Under the pieces are notes generated by a model that did no database searches, had not been told where the DNA came from, and worked only from the letters and a program-made list of their open reading frames with translations. Below are positions 10,640 through 20,829 of a stretch of DNA of 64,000 bases, one piece after another. This stretch comes from Oncomelania hupensis (Eukaryota; Mollusca; Gastropoda; Littorinimorpha; Pomatiopsidae): NCBI GenBank assembly GCA_036898135.1, contig CM072511.1:23841286-23905285 (forward strand), read 5' to 3'. A program made the translations under genes and the position numbers. Every line of letters begins with the position of its first letter. Within the stretch, counting starts at the first letter, position 1.

Positions 10640-11110
10640 GACGAAGAGTATCGAGATTTAAGGACAGACACTGTTGAAAATGTGTGTTTTCATTCCAGAG
10701 CGAAAGGAAAGCGATGATTCACCAGAGCGCAGAGTTAAAGGAAGAGAATTCCAAACTGTAGGAGCTGAACAGCGTTCGCCAACCGTTTTTGTTTTCATGC
10801 AGGGTATTCAAAGCTGGCCAGAAGATGAACGGAGAGATCTTAATGATGTATAAAAGTGGACTAACTCGAAGAGATACAATGGACCAGGCAGTAACAGCTT
10901 TGAAGCAAAGTCTTGCAATTTTATACTGTATTCTTTTCTCCATGGGAAGCCAAAGCAATTATTTCAAATGAGAAGTGACGTGATCTGATATTGGAGCATC
11001 TAATATAAGGCGAGCAGTATTGTTTTGTATCTTTTGCAGCTTGTGCAGCGAATAATGAGGGCAACCATAAAAAAGAGTGTTACAATAGTCAATCCTGGAA
11101 ACGATAAAGA
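10640..11110 (-). mobile_element. CR1-like LINE, RT thumb and C-terminus, degraded
   Basis: Minus-strand conceptual translation gives, in order, 'RIDYCNTLFYGCP' (near 11095), 'LQKIQNNTARLI', 'LLWLPMEKRIQYKIARLCFK', 'SAPTVWNSLP' and 'FRSGMKTHIFNSVCP' then a stop. These are the ordered hallmarks of the CR1/L2-type region after the catalytic RT domain. At least one stop and one frameshift interrupt it. The 3' UTR is GT-rich and ends at 10356 in ATT units. The 5' side is cut where a SINE body (11113-11310) begins. Confidence 0.72.
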
Positions 11111-11112
11111 AC

Positions 11113-11310
11113 CTGTGGTGTAAAGGTATGGAGTTCGCTATTAGAATTCGGAAAAGGAACTCTTTTTTTTTTTTGAGATTTCAGATTGACTGCATCCAAT
11201 ACCATTATTGAAGGGAGGGATGAAACAGGAGTACCCTCGAGAAAACCCGCGGTGTTCTGAATACTCTCGTACCTAAGTCACATAAGTTTGCCCCTTTGCC
11301 CCTTGCTAGT
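11113..11310 (-). mobile_element. tRNA-SINE body without its tRNA head
   Basis: Shares 'tgtggtgtaaagg', 'attgactgc', 'ccattattgaag' type segments, 'ggagtaccc' and 'cataagt' in order with 24560-24750. The tRNA-like head present in that copy is missing here; a perfect inverted repeat begins 24 bases further on. Diverged relative to the 24-kb copy. Confidence 0.6.
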
Positions 11311-11333
11311 GTGTCAGTTTATAAAGCCCAGCT

Positions 11334-11442
11334 GGGCTGGCGTGCATGAACGAACTTAAAAGCCGACTTAGACTTAAGTAACATGTTTCAGTGAAGCGTT
11401 AAGTCTAAGTCGGCTTTTAAGTTCGTTCATGCACGCCAGCCC
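11334..11442. repeat. Perfect 44-bp inverted repeat (hairpin or fold-back element)
   Basis: Arms 11334-11377 and 11399-11442 are exact reverse complements, starting GGGCTGGCGTGCATGAACG and separated by 21 bases. The RNA would form a mismatch-free 44-bp stem. The absence of any mismatch points to a recent origin or selection on pairing. It may be a palindromic MITE; target-site duplications are not clear. Confidence 0.9.
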
Positions 11443-14030
11443 TGCATTCCAGACGTTTTCGATCGGCTTGGCACTTTTATGTCGCACACATTGTATTTTA
11501 CTTTTCTATAACCAAGAGATTGATTCGAGCACTTCAATTGCCTTTCAATCCTAACAATCTTCACTTTGCGGTTTCAACAAAATTGCATCTTTCACTTCAG
11601 TCGTGGAAAAGGGCACTTCTGTACACTTTTCCACACAGATCCACGTTTGGACAGTAGGGGTCTTTCAGCTGGAATGAATATGAGGAGCCTCATTGATCTG
11701 TGTCTTAGGGATGGATAATTTAAAGACCTGAAACTGAATGCACAGCGCAGACTGAATTTGACGTTATCTGCTGTTGTAAGACCTTGCAATATATAGCTGG
11801 TCGACGGTAATAGCGGATTTAATCTAACGACCCATTCTCTAAATGATGTGGAACTGCAAACTTGATGGATAAAGATAGTAGAATAAAATAATGTTACATT
11901 TGGTGGACATTGTGAGACAGTTTTTAACTCTAGTCCGTGTCGACACATTTCATCAACGATCCTGTCTTTATTGTTCTGTACTCGTCTTTATCCATAGCTT
12001 AATGGTTACAAAGTAGATAAGTATCAGAAACTTATACGAGCCCATGAATTATATGGAATTTACTGTTATGCATGTTTAAATAGAATGTGCTGTTTCCCAG
12101 TTGCCTGTATTGTTAATAAAACACGGTCCTCACGATATATTGATGTCCTTTGTTCTCTCCTTGGCACAGACAGATGCTACGGAAATGGCTGTGTGAGGGT
12201 TAGAGTTTCTATGTAGGTGAGCGTGAACTTGTGGAGAATTGTTGACATACAACGTGATTATTGTAGAAGGTTTAAGGGTGTTTATTTCTACTGAGGCGTT
12301 CCAGTGTTATATTTTAAAAAATTGTTTTGCCGTTTTTACTTCCTTTTCCCATACAGAGTTTTTTTTATAGTTTTAAATAAATATGTTTAAAGTTTAATGT
12401 TAGGAAGTTAGTATGGACTTAGCCCATGGGCTGTATTAATTCTTCGCGTCTTTGTACTTGAAAATCGAGTTGTTTTTGACAGTGCAATTACTTTTAATGT
12501 TCCACTAGTACAGGCGAAAACTGTTTTGGCAAAGGTTTACTTTAAAACTGAATAAGTGAATCCAAATAGGACCAGAATTTTGCTAACTTGAATTTAAAAA
12601 AAAACTATTATTATTTTTCTTTAAAGATAATCCGTATGGTTGTCTGTCATTATTTTGGGATGGTTCGTAACTTCTGAAGTCTGAATGTGAGCATCAAACA
12701 GCCTCACTTTTCGAACTGTTCGCAACTCTTTTGAGCGTGTATGTGGGAGGGAATTCATACTATTTTTCAAAAGATTTTTTTGTGTTTTTTTTTAAAGCTT
12801 GAATGGGTCAATCAAATGAACAATTTTCGAAACTATTTGTTGTATGCGTGTGTAAGGGGTGTTTCGTATTGTCACATGCCCAACACAACAGACTAGATTT
12901 TGCAATGTCCCAATGTGTACGTAGCTAGGTAAATTTAGCTCTGTTCTATTGTGTGGGAGCACATTTTGTGGACATTGCATTTAAGAGTTAGAATAGTTAG
13001 ACACTCTCCCTCTCCATATACCTGCCCACCCCCACCCCACACACACACACACTCACACGCATGCGCCCAGAACGATAGACAAACAACACACGTACATTCA
13101 GACACACAAACGCACGTTCGCTAGCTTAACAATTTTAGTTATTGGTATTGAAAATAAGAGAGTCGTCATATTGTAAAACAAAATTAATACTTGTATGATT
13201 TACACACAGGTTATAGAAAGGTTCATTCATGTTCTAGGGTTTCGTAATTTGCTACCAAGCTCTTTGACAACCATGTCTTTTGTTTGAACTACCCCACTCG
13301 CAGTACCCATGACATCTTTAAAGGAAAAAGGAAGCGAAGGAATAGGAGTGGAGCAGTTTTGGGTGGAGCGTGAATACGAGTGCATTGGGCATGCTTGTGC
13401 GCATGATGAATTAACCGTTTCGCTAGACATTGCTGTTCGTTGTGTGCAGTATTTTTGGGATATTGTGAGCCAAATATTGTCAGTACCAAATAGGCCTATG
13501 GTGGTAAGCTGTTTGACAGTGAAGACAGAATGCAGTAAGAGAAGAGAATTGAAGAGAAAAGTACGGATGGGGATGGGTGGAGTGATTGGGGGGAGGGGCG
13601 GGGGAAATCCTTTCTCGCATCTTCTGTGATAAATACAAGTTTGTGAAGTTACTATGTGAGTCTCTTTGCCCCCGTGAGCGATCTTACAGTTGACACTGTA
13701 TTACAAGTGTGCACAATTACTTTCCATGCGCTAATGGTTGTAAATGCGGTTTGTATTTTAATTTTTTTTAAAGGCGCAGTGTCGTACTAAAGCACAAAAT
13801 GAATGCAAAATTAGCCGAGCACAAATTCGTAACGCGTTGTGAAGTGCAAAATGAGTGCAGAATAGTGCACAATGGGTAGATTACTGAATGTATAATTAGG
13901 ATGTCTGGAGCAGACGTGCTGAGAGACAGGATCGCATAAACCAAGTCCACAAGGGATGGGTGTCAATACAGGATCTTTTATGCTTTGAACATAGCTTAAT
14001 AAAGTTGGTTATAATTATTCAGACTCAGGA
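11443..14030. other. Unique non-coding stretch
   Basis: A minus-strand frame at 11592-11948 (118 codons) and a plus-strand frame at 13309-13629 are open but show no recognisable domain or repeat-free homology cue. A polyadenylation-like AATAAA near 12116 is present. On the minus strand near 13227-13336 an acceptor ('tttttcctttaaag') precedes 'VMGTASGVVQTKDMVVKELG' and a stop; this could be a terminal exon but is weak. Confidence 0.3.
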
Positions 14031-14037
14031 TAACCTT

Positions 14038-14102
14038 TAAATAAGGAAAATGATTTGGGTCTTACTAGTGATTTGGGTCAAATCATTTTCCTTATTTAAA
14101 AA
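14038..14102. repeat. 22-bp perfect inverted repeat
   Basis: Arms 14038-14059 and 14081-14102 (tttaaataaggaaaatgatt... and its complement) are exact, with a 21-base spacer. A direct duplication of 'gatttgggtc' overlaps the structure. The boundary could record a small inverted duplication. Confidence 0.85.
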
Positions 14103-14348
14103 AGCAGGCATCGATGTTGCTTCCATCAACGATGATGAGCTTCGAAATGAAGTTCCTCTATGGAAATTACGTATCCCAAACATTAATTGGCAATTGTCCG
14201 CTTTCCTCAAAAACAACACATCTGAAACCGTTTTATAGCTCCAATGTCCCTGCAATTGAAGCAAGCTCAGTGCTGCAGTTTTGTCCTCGAGACGGTGACA
14301 GGCACCCTAGTCTTATTTCTGCTGACTTACAAGAACGTTTACCACACG

Positions 14349-14369
14349 ATTATAATAATAATAATAATA

Positions 14370-14419
<50 letters not shown>

Positions 14420-14494
14420 AGTACATTTGTATCGCGCGGTACCTCGCAAACGGTAAGGAAAGCGAGCTCGCCGCGCTTGACAACACACGTGCAA

Positions 14495-14556
<62 letters not shown>
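14349..14556. repeat. (AAT)n and (CA)n runs in a LINE 3' UTR
   Basis: About 22 AAT units (14349-14418), then 'cagtacatttgtatcgcgcg', then about 31 CA units (14495-14556). On the minus strand they form the GT-rich 3' UTR and ATT tail of the LINE at 14720-15950. Confidence 0.92.
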
Positions 14557-14557
<1 letters not shown>

Positions 14558-14719
14558 ACGTATACACTTATCAAATGGTTAAATAATTACAGTAAAACAT
14601 GGCCATGCAAAACAACAGATAATATGAATACCAAGAACCGAGCCGGTGCCGCCACCATCCATGAACAGATGACGTTGGTAAAAGATTACATATGGGGATG
14701 GAAGGGAGGGGGAGTGAAA

Positions 14720-15950
14720 ATTATTGAGTTTGCATGTTAAAAAGGAGGGTCTTTAATTGGCGCTTGAAGGAAGAAAGTGATGGAGCATGTCGGAGTTGCA
14801 TCGGTAGTGAGTTCCAGGCAGTTGCAGCAGAGAAAGAGAAAGATCGTTCACCATAGGTCTTTGAGTGAACACGGGGGATATAAAGCAGTCTTGTATCAGA
14901 AGAAGAGCGGAGTTGTCTTGCAGGAGAGTAGACAGAGAGAAGGTCAGTAAAGTATGAGGGGGCAGAACCAGTGAAGAATTTGAAAACAATAGTTGAGAGC
15001 TTGTACAAGATGCGAGCTCGAACAGGAAGCCAATGAAGAGATCGGAGTAGAGGGGTGGCATGGTCTCTCGTTTTTTAGCTTTAAGAACAAGGCGGCCGGC
15101 AGAGTTTTGGACTTTCTGAATTTTTTCAAGAAGGTAAAAAAGGGGAGCCAGAGAGGAGAGAGTTGCAGTAGTCAAGTTTAGATAGAACAAATGCACAGAC
15201 AAGAGTGTTGGTTGTTTCGGTTGTAAGATATTGTCGGATGGAGCTAATGCGGTGAATTTCGAAATAGGCAGAGCGGCATATGTTGGAAATGTGTTGGTCA
15301 AGTGACATGTCAGAAGACAGAATGAAACCTAAGCTGCGGGCATGGTCAGAAAATGAAATGGATGAGGTTCCTACTGTGATGCTATTTGGTAAATCAGATT
15401 TGTCGGATTTCTTTTTGATCAAGAGCGCTTCAGTTTTGTCATCATTGAGCTTTAGACGGTTTTCGGACATCCATTGTTTGACGTCAGTGATGCATGCCTG
15501 CATGGACTGGACGGAGGCGTGTGCCTGTGAAGAGCTGAAAGAGGTGTGGAGTTGTGTGTCGTCTGCAAATGACTGACTGTTGACAGAGTGAGAATAGATG
15601 AGATTAGAGAGAGGCTTAGTGTACAGAATGAAGAGGACAGGACCGAGGACAGAACCTTGAGGGACACCAAAGGAGAGTGGGACAGACGAGGAAGAGTGTT
15701 CACCAATGAGGACATACTGAGACCTGTGAGAGAGGTAGGATTGAAACCAGGAGAGACAAGTTCCAGAGATTCCGTAGAGAGTGGAGAGTCTTTGAAGGAG
15801 AATGTTGTGGTCAATAGTGTCGAAAGCAGAAGATAGGTCTAAGAGAGTGAGGAGGGACACATCGCCCACGTCCAGGCCACGCAGTATGTCATTTGTCACT
15901 TTGATGAGGGCGGTTTCTGTGCTATGGTTGGGGCGGTAAGCAGACTGTGA
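14720..15950 (-). mobile_element. CR1-like LINE with reverse-transcriptase core, 5'-truncated and frameshifted
   Basis: On the minus strand the largest frame (15126-15899, 257 residues) carries RT motifs in order: 'LDLSSAFDTIDHNILL' (motif A), 'GVPQGSVLGPVLF' (motif B) and 'FADDTQL' (catalytic motif C, 15558-15569), followed by the 'KTE' and 'LGFILSSDMSLDQHI' region. Upstream of 15899 the frame continues as 'SAYRPNHSTETAL' to about 15950, where the element is truncated, so the endonuclease is missing. Frameshifts near 15130 and 15010 move the thumb and C-terminal part ('SFSFSAATAWNSLP', 'FKRQLKTLLF') into another frame that ends at 14721. Not autonomous. Confidence 0.85.
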
Positions 15951-16148
15951 TTATCTGTGTTGGTGCGAGTTCATGTTGACATTTGCTCTGCTTCCGTTTT
16001 CCTAACCGCGTAATACGAGCGCTTAACGTAGGTCCGCTGTAGTCCTCACATCAGTTAGATTAAGTTATTGCTTAAGAATGTTTACTATAGTAACTAAGTG
16101 CCAAAAAATATTAGTGTTTGAATATATATGTTTAACGTAACTTAACTA
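15951..16148. other. Short unique spacer
   Basis: Nothing recognised between the truncated LINE and the next LINE-A fragment. Confidence 0.4.
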
Positions 16149-16292
16149 GGTGGGAGGACAACATTCGAGAATGGACTGGCTTGACATTGAGCGAAGCCAT
16201 GAGGGTTGCTGAGGACAGAGAAAGATGGAGTACGCTGGTTAAACGAGCATCTGTGGTGCCCCAACAACTTTCGAGTTACGGGATAGGATAGG
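16149..16292 (+). mobile_element. LINE-A extreme 3' fragment
   Basis: Encodes 'WEDNIREWTGLTLSEAMRVA' and 'RERWSTLVKRAS' and ends in 'cgggataggatagg', as in the other LINE-A copies. Severely 5'-truncated. Confidence 0.8.
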
Positions 16293-18280
16293 AACAAGGT
16301 TATGATCTAGTGCTTATGGCTTTTAGATTTTGGATTTTAGTACAGTAATTTTGCGTTGCCCATGTACATATGTGGGCGAAATTGTAATTGTATGCCTTCT
16401 CACCGACAGCACTATAGTAAAATACACTGCGATAGTTTATCGCTTGTGTCTGTTATAGCTAAATTGTTTGGAAATTAATTATCGCTTATGTGTTTCTACT
16501 ATACAATATACTATATAGCTTGCAGCAGAATGACTCATGGAAGTATTTACAAACGCTTATTTGTGTATTTTAACGTGCGCAATGATTTCTCCTTTTTGAA
16601 GATCAAGTGACGAGCTTTGGATTCTGATCATAGGTAACAATTTGATTATAACTTATATGATTAGTGCGTACCATAGCGTCTCTTTACACATCAAGTGTCA
16701 AACCAGGGATTCAGGACATGCCTATGTGCCAAAGTAAGTGGGAGTGTGGGATTTCTTTCAAGTGCGTCTCTTCCGCAGAGTACTGAGATAGAGAGGAAAG
16801 GAGAGTGAGTGATTGTGTGTAGGATGCCTGTGTCTAGTGTTTTGTAGTACAAAGACTAGAGACGAGGGTTTCATGAGTTACGTGGTCTAAACTGTACACT
16901 GCTGTTCTCTTTCTTCCGAGAGAGAGAGATAGGGAGGGAGGGATGGAGAGAGAGAGAAGGTTGTGGGGGGTGCGGGGAGCGGAAAATAGAGAGATGTATA
17001 GTATTGACGGTCCGGCTGCAGCCGTTACATTCACAAGGGGAAATTCCCAGGCTAGGTCCAGACAGCTCTAAACGTTAGGTCTTCTACGTATAACTGTGCT
17101 GCTGCTACATTATAGTTGTGAGTTTCGTGATAAATATTCATATGCATTAATTAATGTGTCTAGCGTGCAATGTTTTGGTGACAACATCCAGTGAATACGT
17201 CTATATTTTGAGATTAATTATATCAATCTGTTTATGTGAAATCACATTTCATTTCTGATTTGTTGTAGATCAATGTGGGTGTGTGCGTGTGTGTATGCGG
17301 GTGTGTGTTGGACATTCGGTCTTTACGTATCGTTTGTACTTGCTGCTTCGTGTGTTATTCATAATCCTAGTACTATTCATAGGTGTAGATTGTGTAAGGC
17401 TGGCTAGATGTTATAACAGTATCAAATGAATAGCCACTTTGTGTTCTAGAATAGTGTATGTAAATATTTAAATATGCTGATCTAGAACATCTATTAAATT
17501 AATAGGTGAAAGCAAGTTTTCAATTTCAAATTTCGGCTGTGAGTAGGATGCATTAGGTTTATGGATGATCCAAGTACAAATATTCACATTTCTTTTCTTT
17601 TTCTTGTTCCTGCTTGGTTCTTTTTATTCCGTTCAGAGACTGACTGTGATACACTCGTATTTGAGGCTAAAATTTGTTGAAAGTGAATGGTCTGTCCAGT
17701 GTTCGAAGAAAATCTTCATGCGGAATATGTGTCTTTTATTTTGAATCTAAAAGATAACAAATAACAATTGTCGTTTTGCAATCTTAATATCAAGATTATA
17801 GTAAACCTGTCAAGCCTATATATACGGATCACTGCTACATTTTGCGTAATGGCGTTAATTAATAAAGAAGCAAGCACCAACTGAACAAGTCATGCTGATG
17901 TTATGTAAAATTATTATAGTAGTGTACAGTGATAACAACGTAGGTACGGTGAGAGCTTATGGTAATGTTATAATTAGAAAGCTTTTTCACGTTTCTCCTG
18001 TACGGTGTCTTTGGTGAAAGATTGGGTCGTCCATGGGAACTATTAAACTTTAATGGATCGTGCAGTGACTGATGGAGTTGGTTGTACAGCACTGTTCCAT
18101 GATTCATCACTACCAAGCAGCGTTTTCATCCCGCACTGACCAAGGACACGAGGTGACAGGCTACTCGCCTTTTCCCTCTGCTTGATTGACAATAGAGCCG
18201 TTACCCTCGACGGCATCACAGCTGTGTTACGATAACCAATCTAGGACTTGAATATAAACAGTTCAGTTCAGTTTAGTATT
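16293..18280. other. Unique AT-rich stretch
   Basis: No gene is supported. A purine-rich segment (16915-16960) produces low-complexity serine-rich frames on the minus strand. No splice-bounded open exon was recognised. Confidence 0.35.
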
Positions 18281-18289
18281 TTAATTTTA

Positions 18290-18560
18290 CCTCTGTTCAC
18301 TCTAGGTCATATTAGACGACTAAGTAAAAACAAAATAAAATGATAACAACTGGTAATTTTAAAATAACATGAACAATATTAACAACGTCTGGGTGATATA
18401 AAATAAATGTCTTCCTGTGATTGTCCGTATTTCTTGGTAGTACTGCCCTGTTCTAATTTTGATATAGTAAATAGGCATTCAAATAAAAGATGTTCTACAG
18501 AAATGTTTTGTGAACATCGACAAGTAGGCCTAACGTCCGAAAAATATTTTGTACTCCAAG
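18290..18560 (-). mobile_element. Possible LINE C-terminal Cys-His fragment
   Basis: The minus strand translates to 'RCSQNISVEHLLFECLFTIS', matching the C.C....(x)HLL.EC pattern found after the RNase H region of I- and jockey-like LINEs. A stop lies just upstream. Opposite orientation to the LINE-B fragment at 19262-20050. Confidence 0.4.
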
Positions 18561-18669
18561 AATGTATTCTTAATTACTATCTGTAATACGTTTCTTTGAC
18601 AGTTAAGTGCTGTACGTGTTTTAAAGTTCTAAAATTAAACGAAGAAGTACTTGAATTGTATTGAGCCAT

Positions 18670-19256
18670 TGTATCAGACAATGGGTCCCGACAGGAAGTC
18701 CTGTCCAGGTTCGCACAAAGAACTGCGGCCCTGACAAGGTTTGAAGCCCATTTGGAGAGACGGGACTATCAATCTACGCTCCAAGGTAAGGCTGCTGCGC
18801 TCCCTTGTCATCTCCATCTTCCAATACGCTTGCAAAACATGGACCCTCACAGCTAACTTACAACGATGAATACAAAGCATGGAGATGAGGTGCTTCAGAA
18901 GACTTCTAGGCATTTCCTATACCCAGCAAATCACCAACGAAGAAGTCCGACAGACCATCACACAAGCCATTGGACAACATGATGACATGCTCACAATGAT
19001 GAAGAAACTGAAACTCCGATGGTATGGCCACATCACCAGTTCATCAGGCCTTGCAAAGACCATCATGCAAGGCACGGTGCAAGGAGGCAGAAGAAGAGGG
19101 AGACAGAAGAAGAGGTGGGAGGACAACATTCGAGAATGGACTGGCTTGACAGCCATGAGGTTTGCTGAGGACAGAGAAAAATGGACTACGCTGGTTAATC
19201 TATCGTCTGTGGTGCCCCAACGACTTTCGAGTAACGGGATAGGATAGGATAGGACT
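18670..19256 (+). mobile_element. LINE-A 3' fragment, longest plus-strand copy
   Basis: Translation begins with 'LSRFAQRTAALTRFEAHLER' near 18700, then in another frame 'KVRLLRSLVISIFQYACKTW' and, from 18879, 122 open residues with 'MEMRCFRRLLGISYTQ', 'KLRWYGHITSSSGLAKT' and 'RRRGRQKKRWEDNIREWTGL'. The second frame carries a stop in place of the arginine codon of 'LQRR'. It ends in three GGATA-type units. It was inserted into or beside an older LINE (LINE-B). Confidence 0.82.
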
Positions 19257-19261
19257 TGCAT

Positions 19262-20050
19262 GTAAACAGGAAGTAAAATTTCTTGGTATATTTAACAATC
19301 GAGAATGGACTGGCTTGACTCTGAGCGAAGCCATCAGGATTGCTGAGGACAGAGAAAGATGGAGCACGCTTGTTAAACGATCATCTGTGGTGCCCCTACA
19401 ACCTTCTAGTTACGGGATAGGATATGATAGGATATATTTAACAACTAAATCATGTTGGCAATTACAAATTGAAACTTTAATATCAAAAGCTAGAAAAACA
19501 TAGAACTTATTAAAAAACATTATAATGGCACAGGCTTGGAGGCAAGTTACAACATCGCTCCTACATCTGTCTATATGTCTTGTTCGTTCTAAACTTGTTT
19601 ATAGTAAAGAAGCATATTTTTCAGCAAATAATACATTGTTTAACAAATTGCAAAGTATTGACAGCTGAGCTTTTAAAATTACATTAGGTGTACCAGCACA
19701 TTCTAACAACTTAAAAACTTACCAAAAAGCAGGAATTTATTACTAAATCAGCAGCGTCAGTTAGCTGGTGCAAAATATGTGATCAGAAGTTTATTAGTCC
19801 CAAATTCTGTACATAACGAAATTTTTAATGATCCTGAAAGTGATTATCAAAAGTGATAAAAGCATATGAAATATTTTACAACCTATTAAAACTTATATAC
19901 AGGATTTAATGAATATAATATGTGTAACGTTAATATTAAGACAATTCCAGTAATGCCGCTAATACAACATATGCTACCCTGGGAACATAAATTAGCAAAT
20001 TATAATATTGACTATTATAAAATAGAAGACTGCTTAGGACATGCTTCAGC
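19262..20050 (+). mobile_element. LINE-B remnant (post-RT region), interrupted by a LINE-A insertion
   Basis: Plus-strand reading with several stops and shifts gives 'EVKFLGIFN', then after the insertion 'QLQIETLISKARKT', 'TTSLLHLSICLVRSKLVYSK', 'LFNKLQSIDS.AFKITLGVP' and 'MPLIQHMLPWEHKLANYN'. The order (LG.FN, SLL.LY..LVRS.L.Y, LQSI...A.RI..G.P, PW) is that of the region between RT and RNase H in I/jockey-like LINEs. Heavily decayed; distinct from LINE-A. Confidence 0.55.
19299..19432 (+). mobile_element. LINE-A insertion with 12-bp target-site duplication
   Basis: A 134-base LINE-A 3' end ('GLTLSEAIRIAEDRERW', then 'gggataggatatgatagga') is flanked by TATATTTAACAA at 19287-19298 and 19433-19444. 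The duplication interrupts the LINE-B sequence and shows target-primed insertion of a severely 5'-truncated copy. Confidence 0.88.
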
Positions 20051-20240
20051 ATATATAGTACACTGAATAAAAAAAATAAATTGATCTTTGTTAGATTAGT
20101 TATTATGATTGATAATTATGTGAATCGCCTCATTGGCGTATACATTTGCGATTTTTTTTAAGTATGATATTTATGTGATTTGGGAATACAGTTTTGTTCA
20201 TAATAAACCAGAATGAACAGTCAAACATAGGAAGCTGGTT

Positions 20241-20816
20241 ACATTACATTACATGATTATTGCTTTAGGTCCAGCGGACTCTTCCAAGCCAAATTAGGAC
20301 CGGACAACCCCTGATCAGCATAAAAGATCTGTTGAAACAATCCTAGTGGTAAAACTGAAAGCTCTCCACCAGCCAGTCACTTTACAATAAAGACATCCCA
20401 CGCAGAGGACGCTGAGGCTATACTCTAATTTATCGAACCCCCGTTTACAAAAACAAAATTGAATACAAACATCATTATAAATTATCAACAAAACACATAC
20501 ATATAAAATGCCTACATGGCTAAATAATAACATCATAGGAAGCCCTAGTGACCACCTGGCAGAAAGCGTCCAATATTCCCAAGCTGATCCAACAGACCTC
20601 ACACACAAATAAGGAGTCTTGTCCTAGAAGAGTTTTCAAGAAAAAAGGTAGGTGACATGTCTAGCGAAGAAGAAGATAGTATAGCAGATTGATAGAACAG
20701 AGCAGGAATGAGAAAGAGCCAATGAGAAAGACATCGACAGTGGGAATTTAAAGCACTAAATTTCCAGAAAGTAAGGATACTATTTATACTGAAACCCCAG
20801 GCACCCCAACGGGGGA
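20241..20816 (-). mobile_element. R575 retroposon, copy 1 (full length)
   Basis: Minus-strand element of 576 bases. The start is the C-run/GTTGGGG boundary, followed by 'tttcagtataaatag', and the end is 'catgtaatgtaatgtaa'. It is flanked by a 12-bp duplication with one mismatch: AGGAAGCTGGTT (20229-20240) and AGGAAGTTGGTT (20817-20828). A 97-codon frame (20315-20608, start-like 'CVRSVGSAWEYW') is shared with copies at 35.3 and 46.3 kb. It has no RT motif, so it is presumably non-autonomous and uses a LINE machinery with a similar 3' end. Confidence 0.75.
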
Positions 20817-20829
20817 AGGAAGTTGGTTA

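Noticed and set aside
14477..14740. A protein gene reading through the CA repeat on the plus strand
   Set aside because: It lies antisense to the LINE 3' UTR and consists mostly of Thr-His repeat.
15280..15836. Plus-strand and alternative minus-strand frames of 82-120 codons
   Set aside because: Shadows of the LINE reverse-transcriptase frame at 15126-15899.
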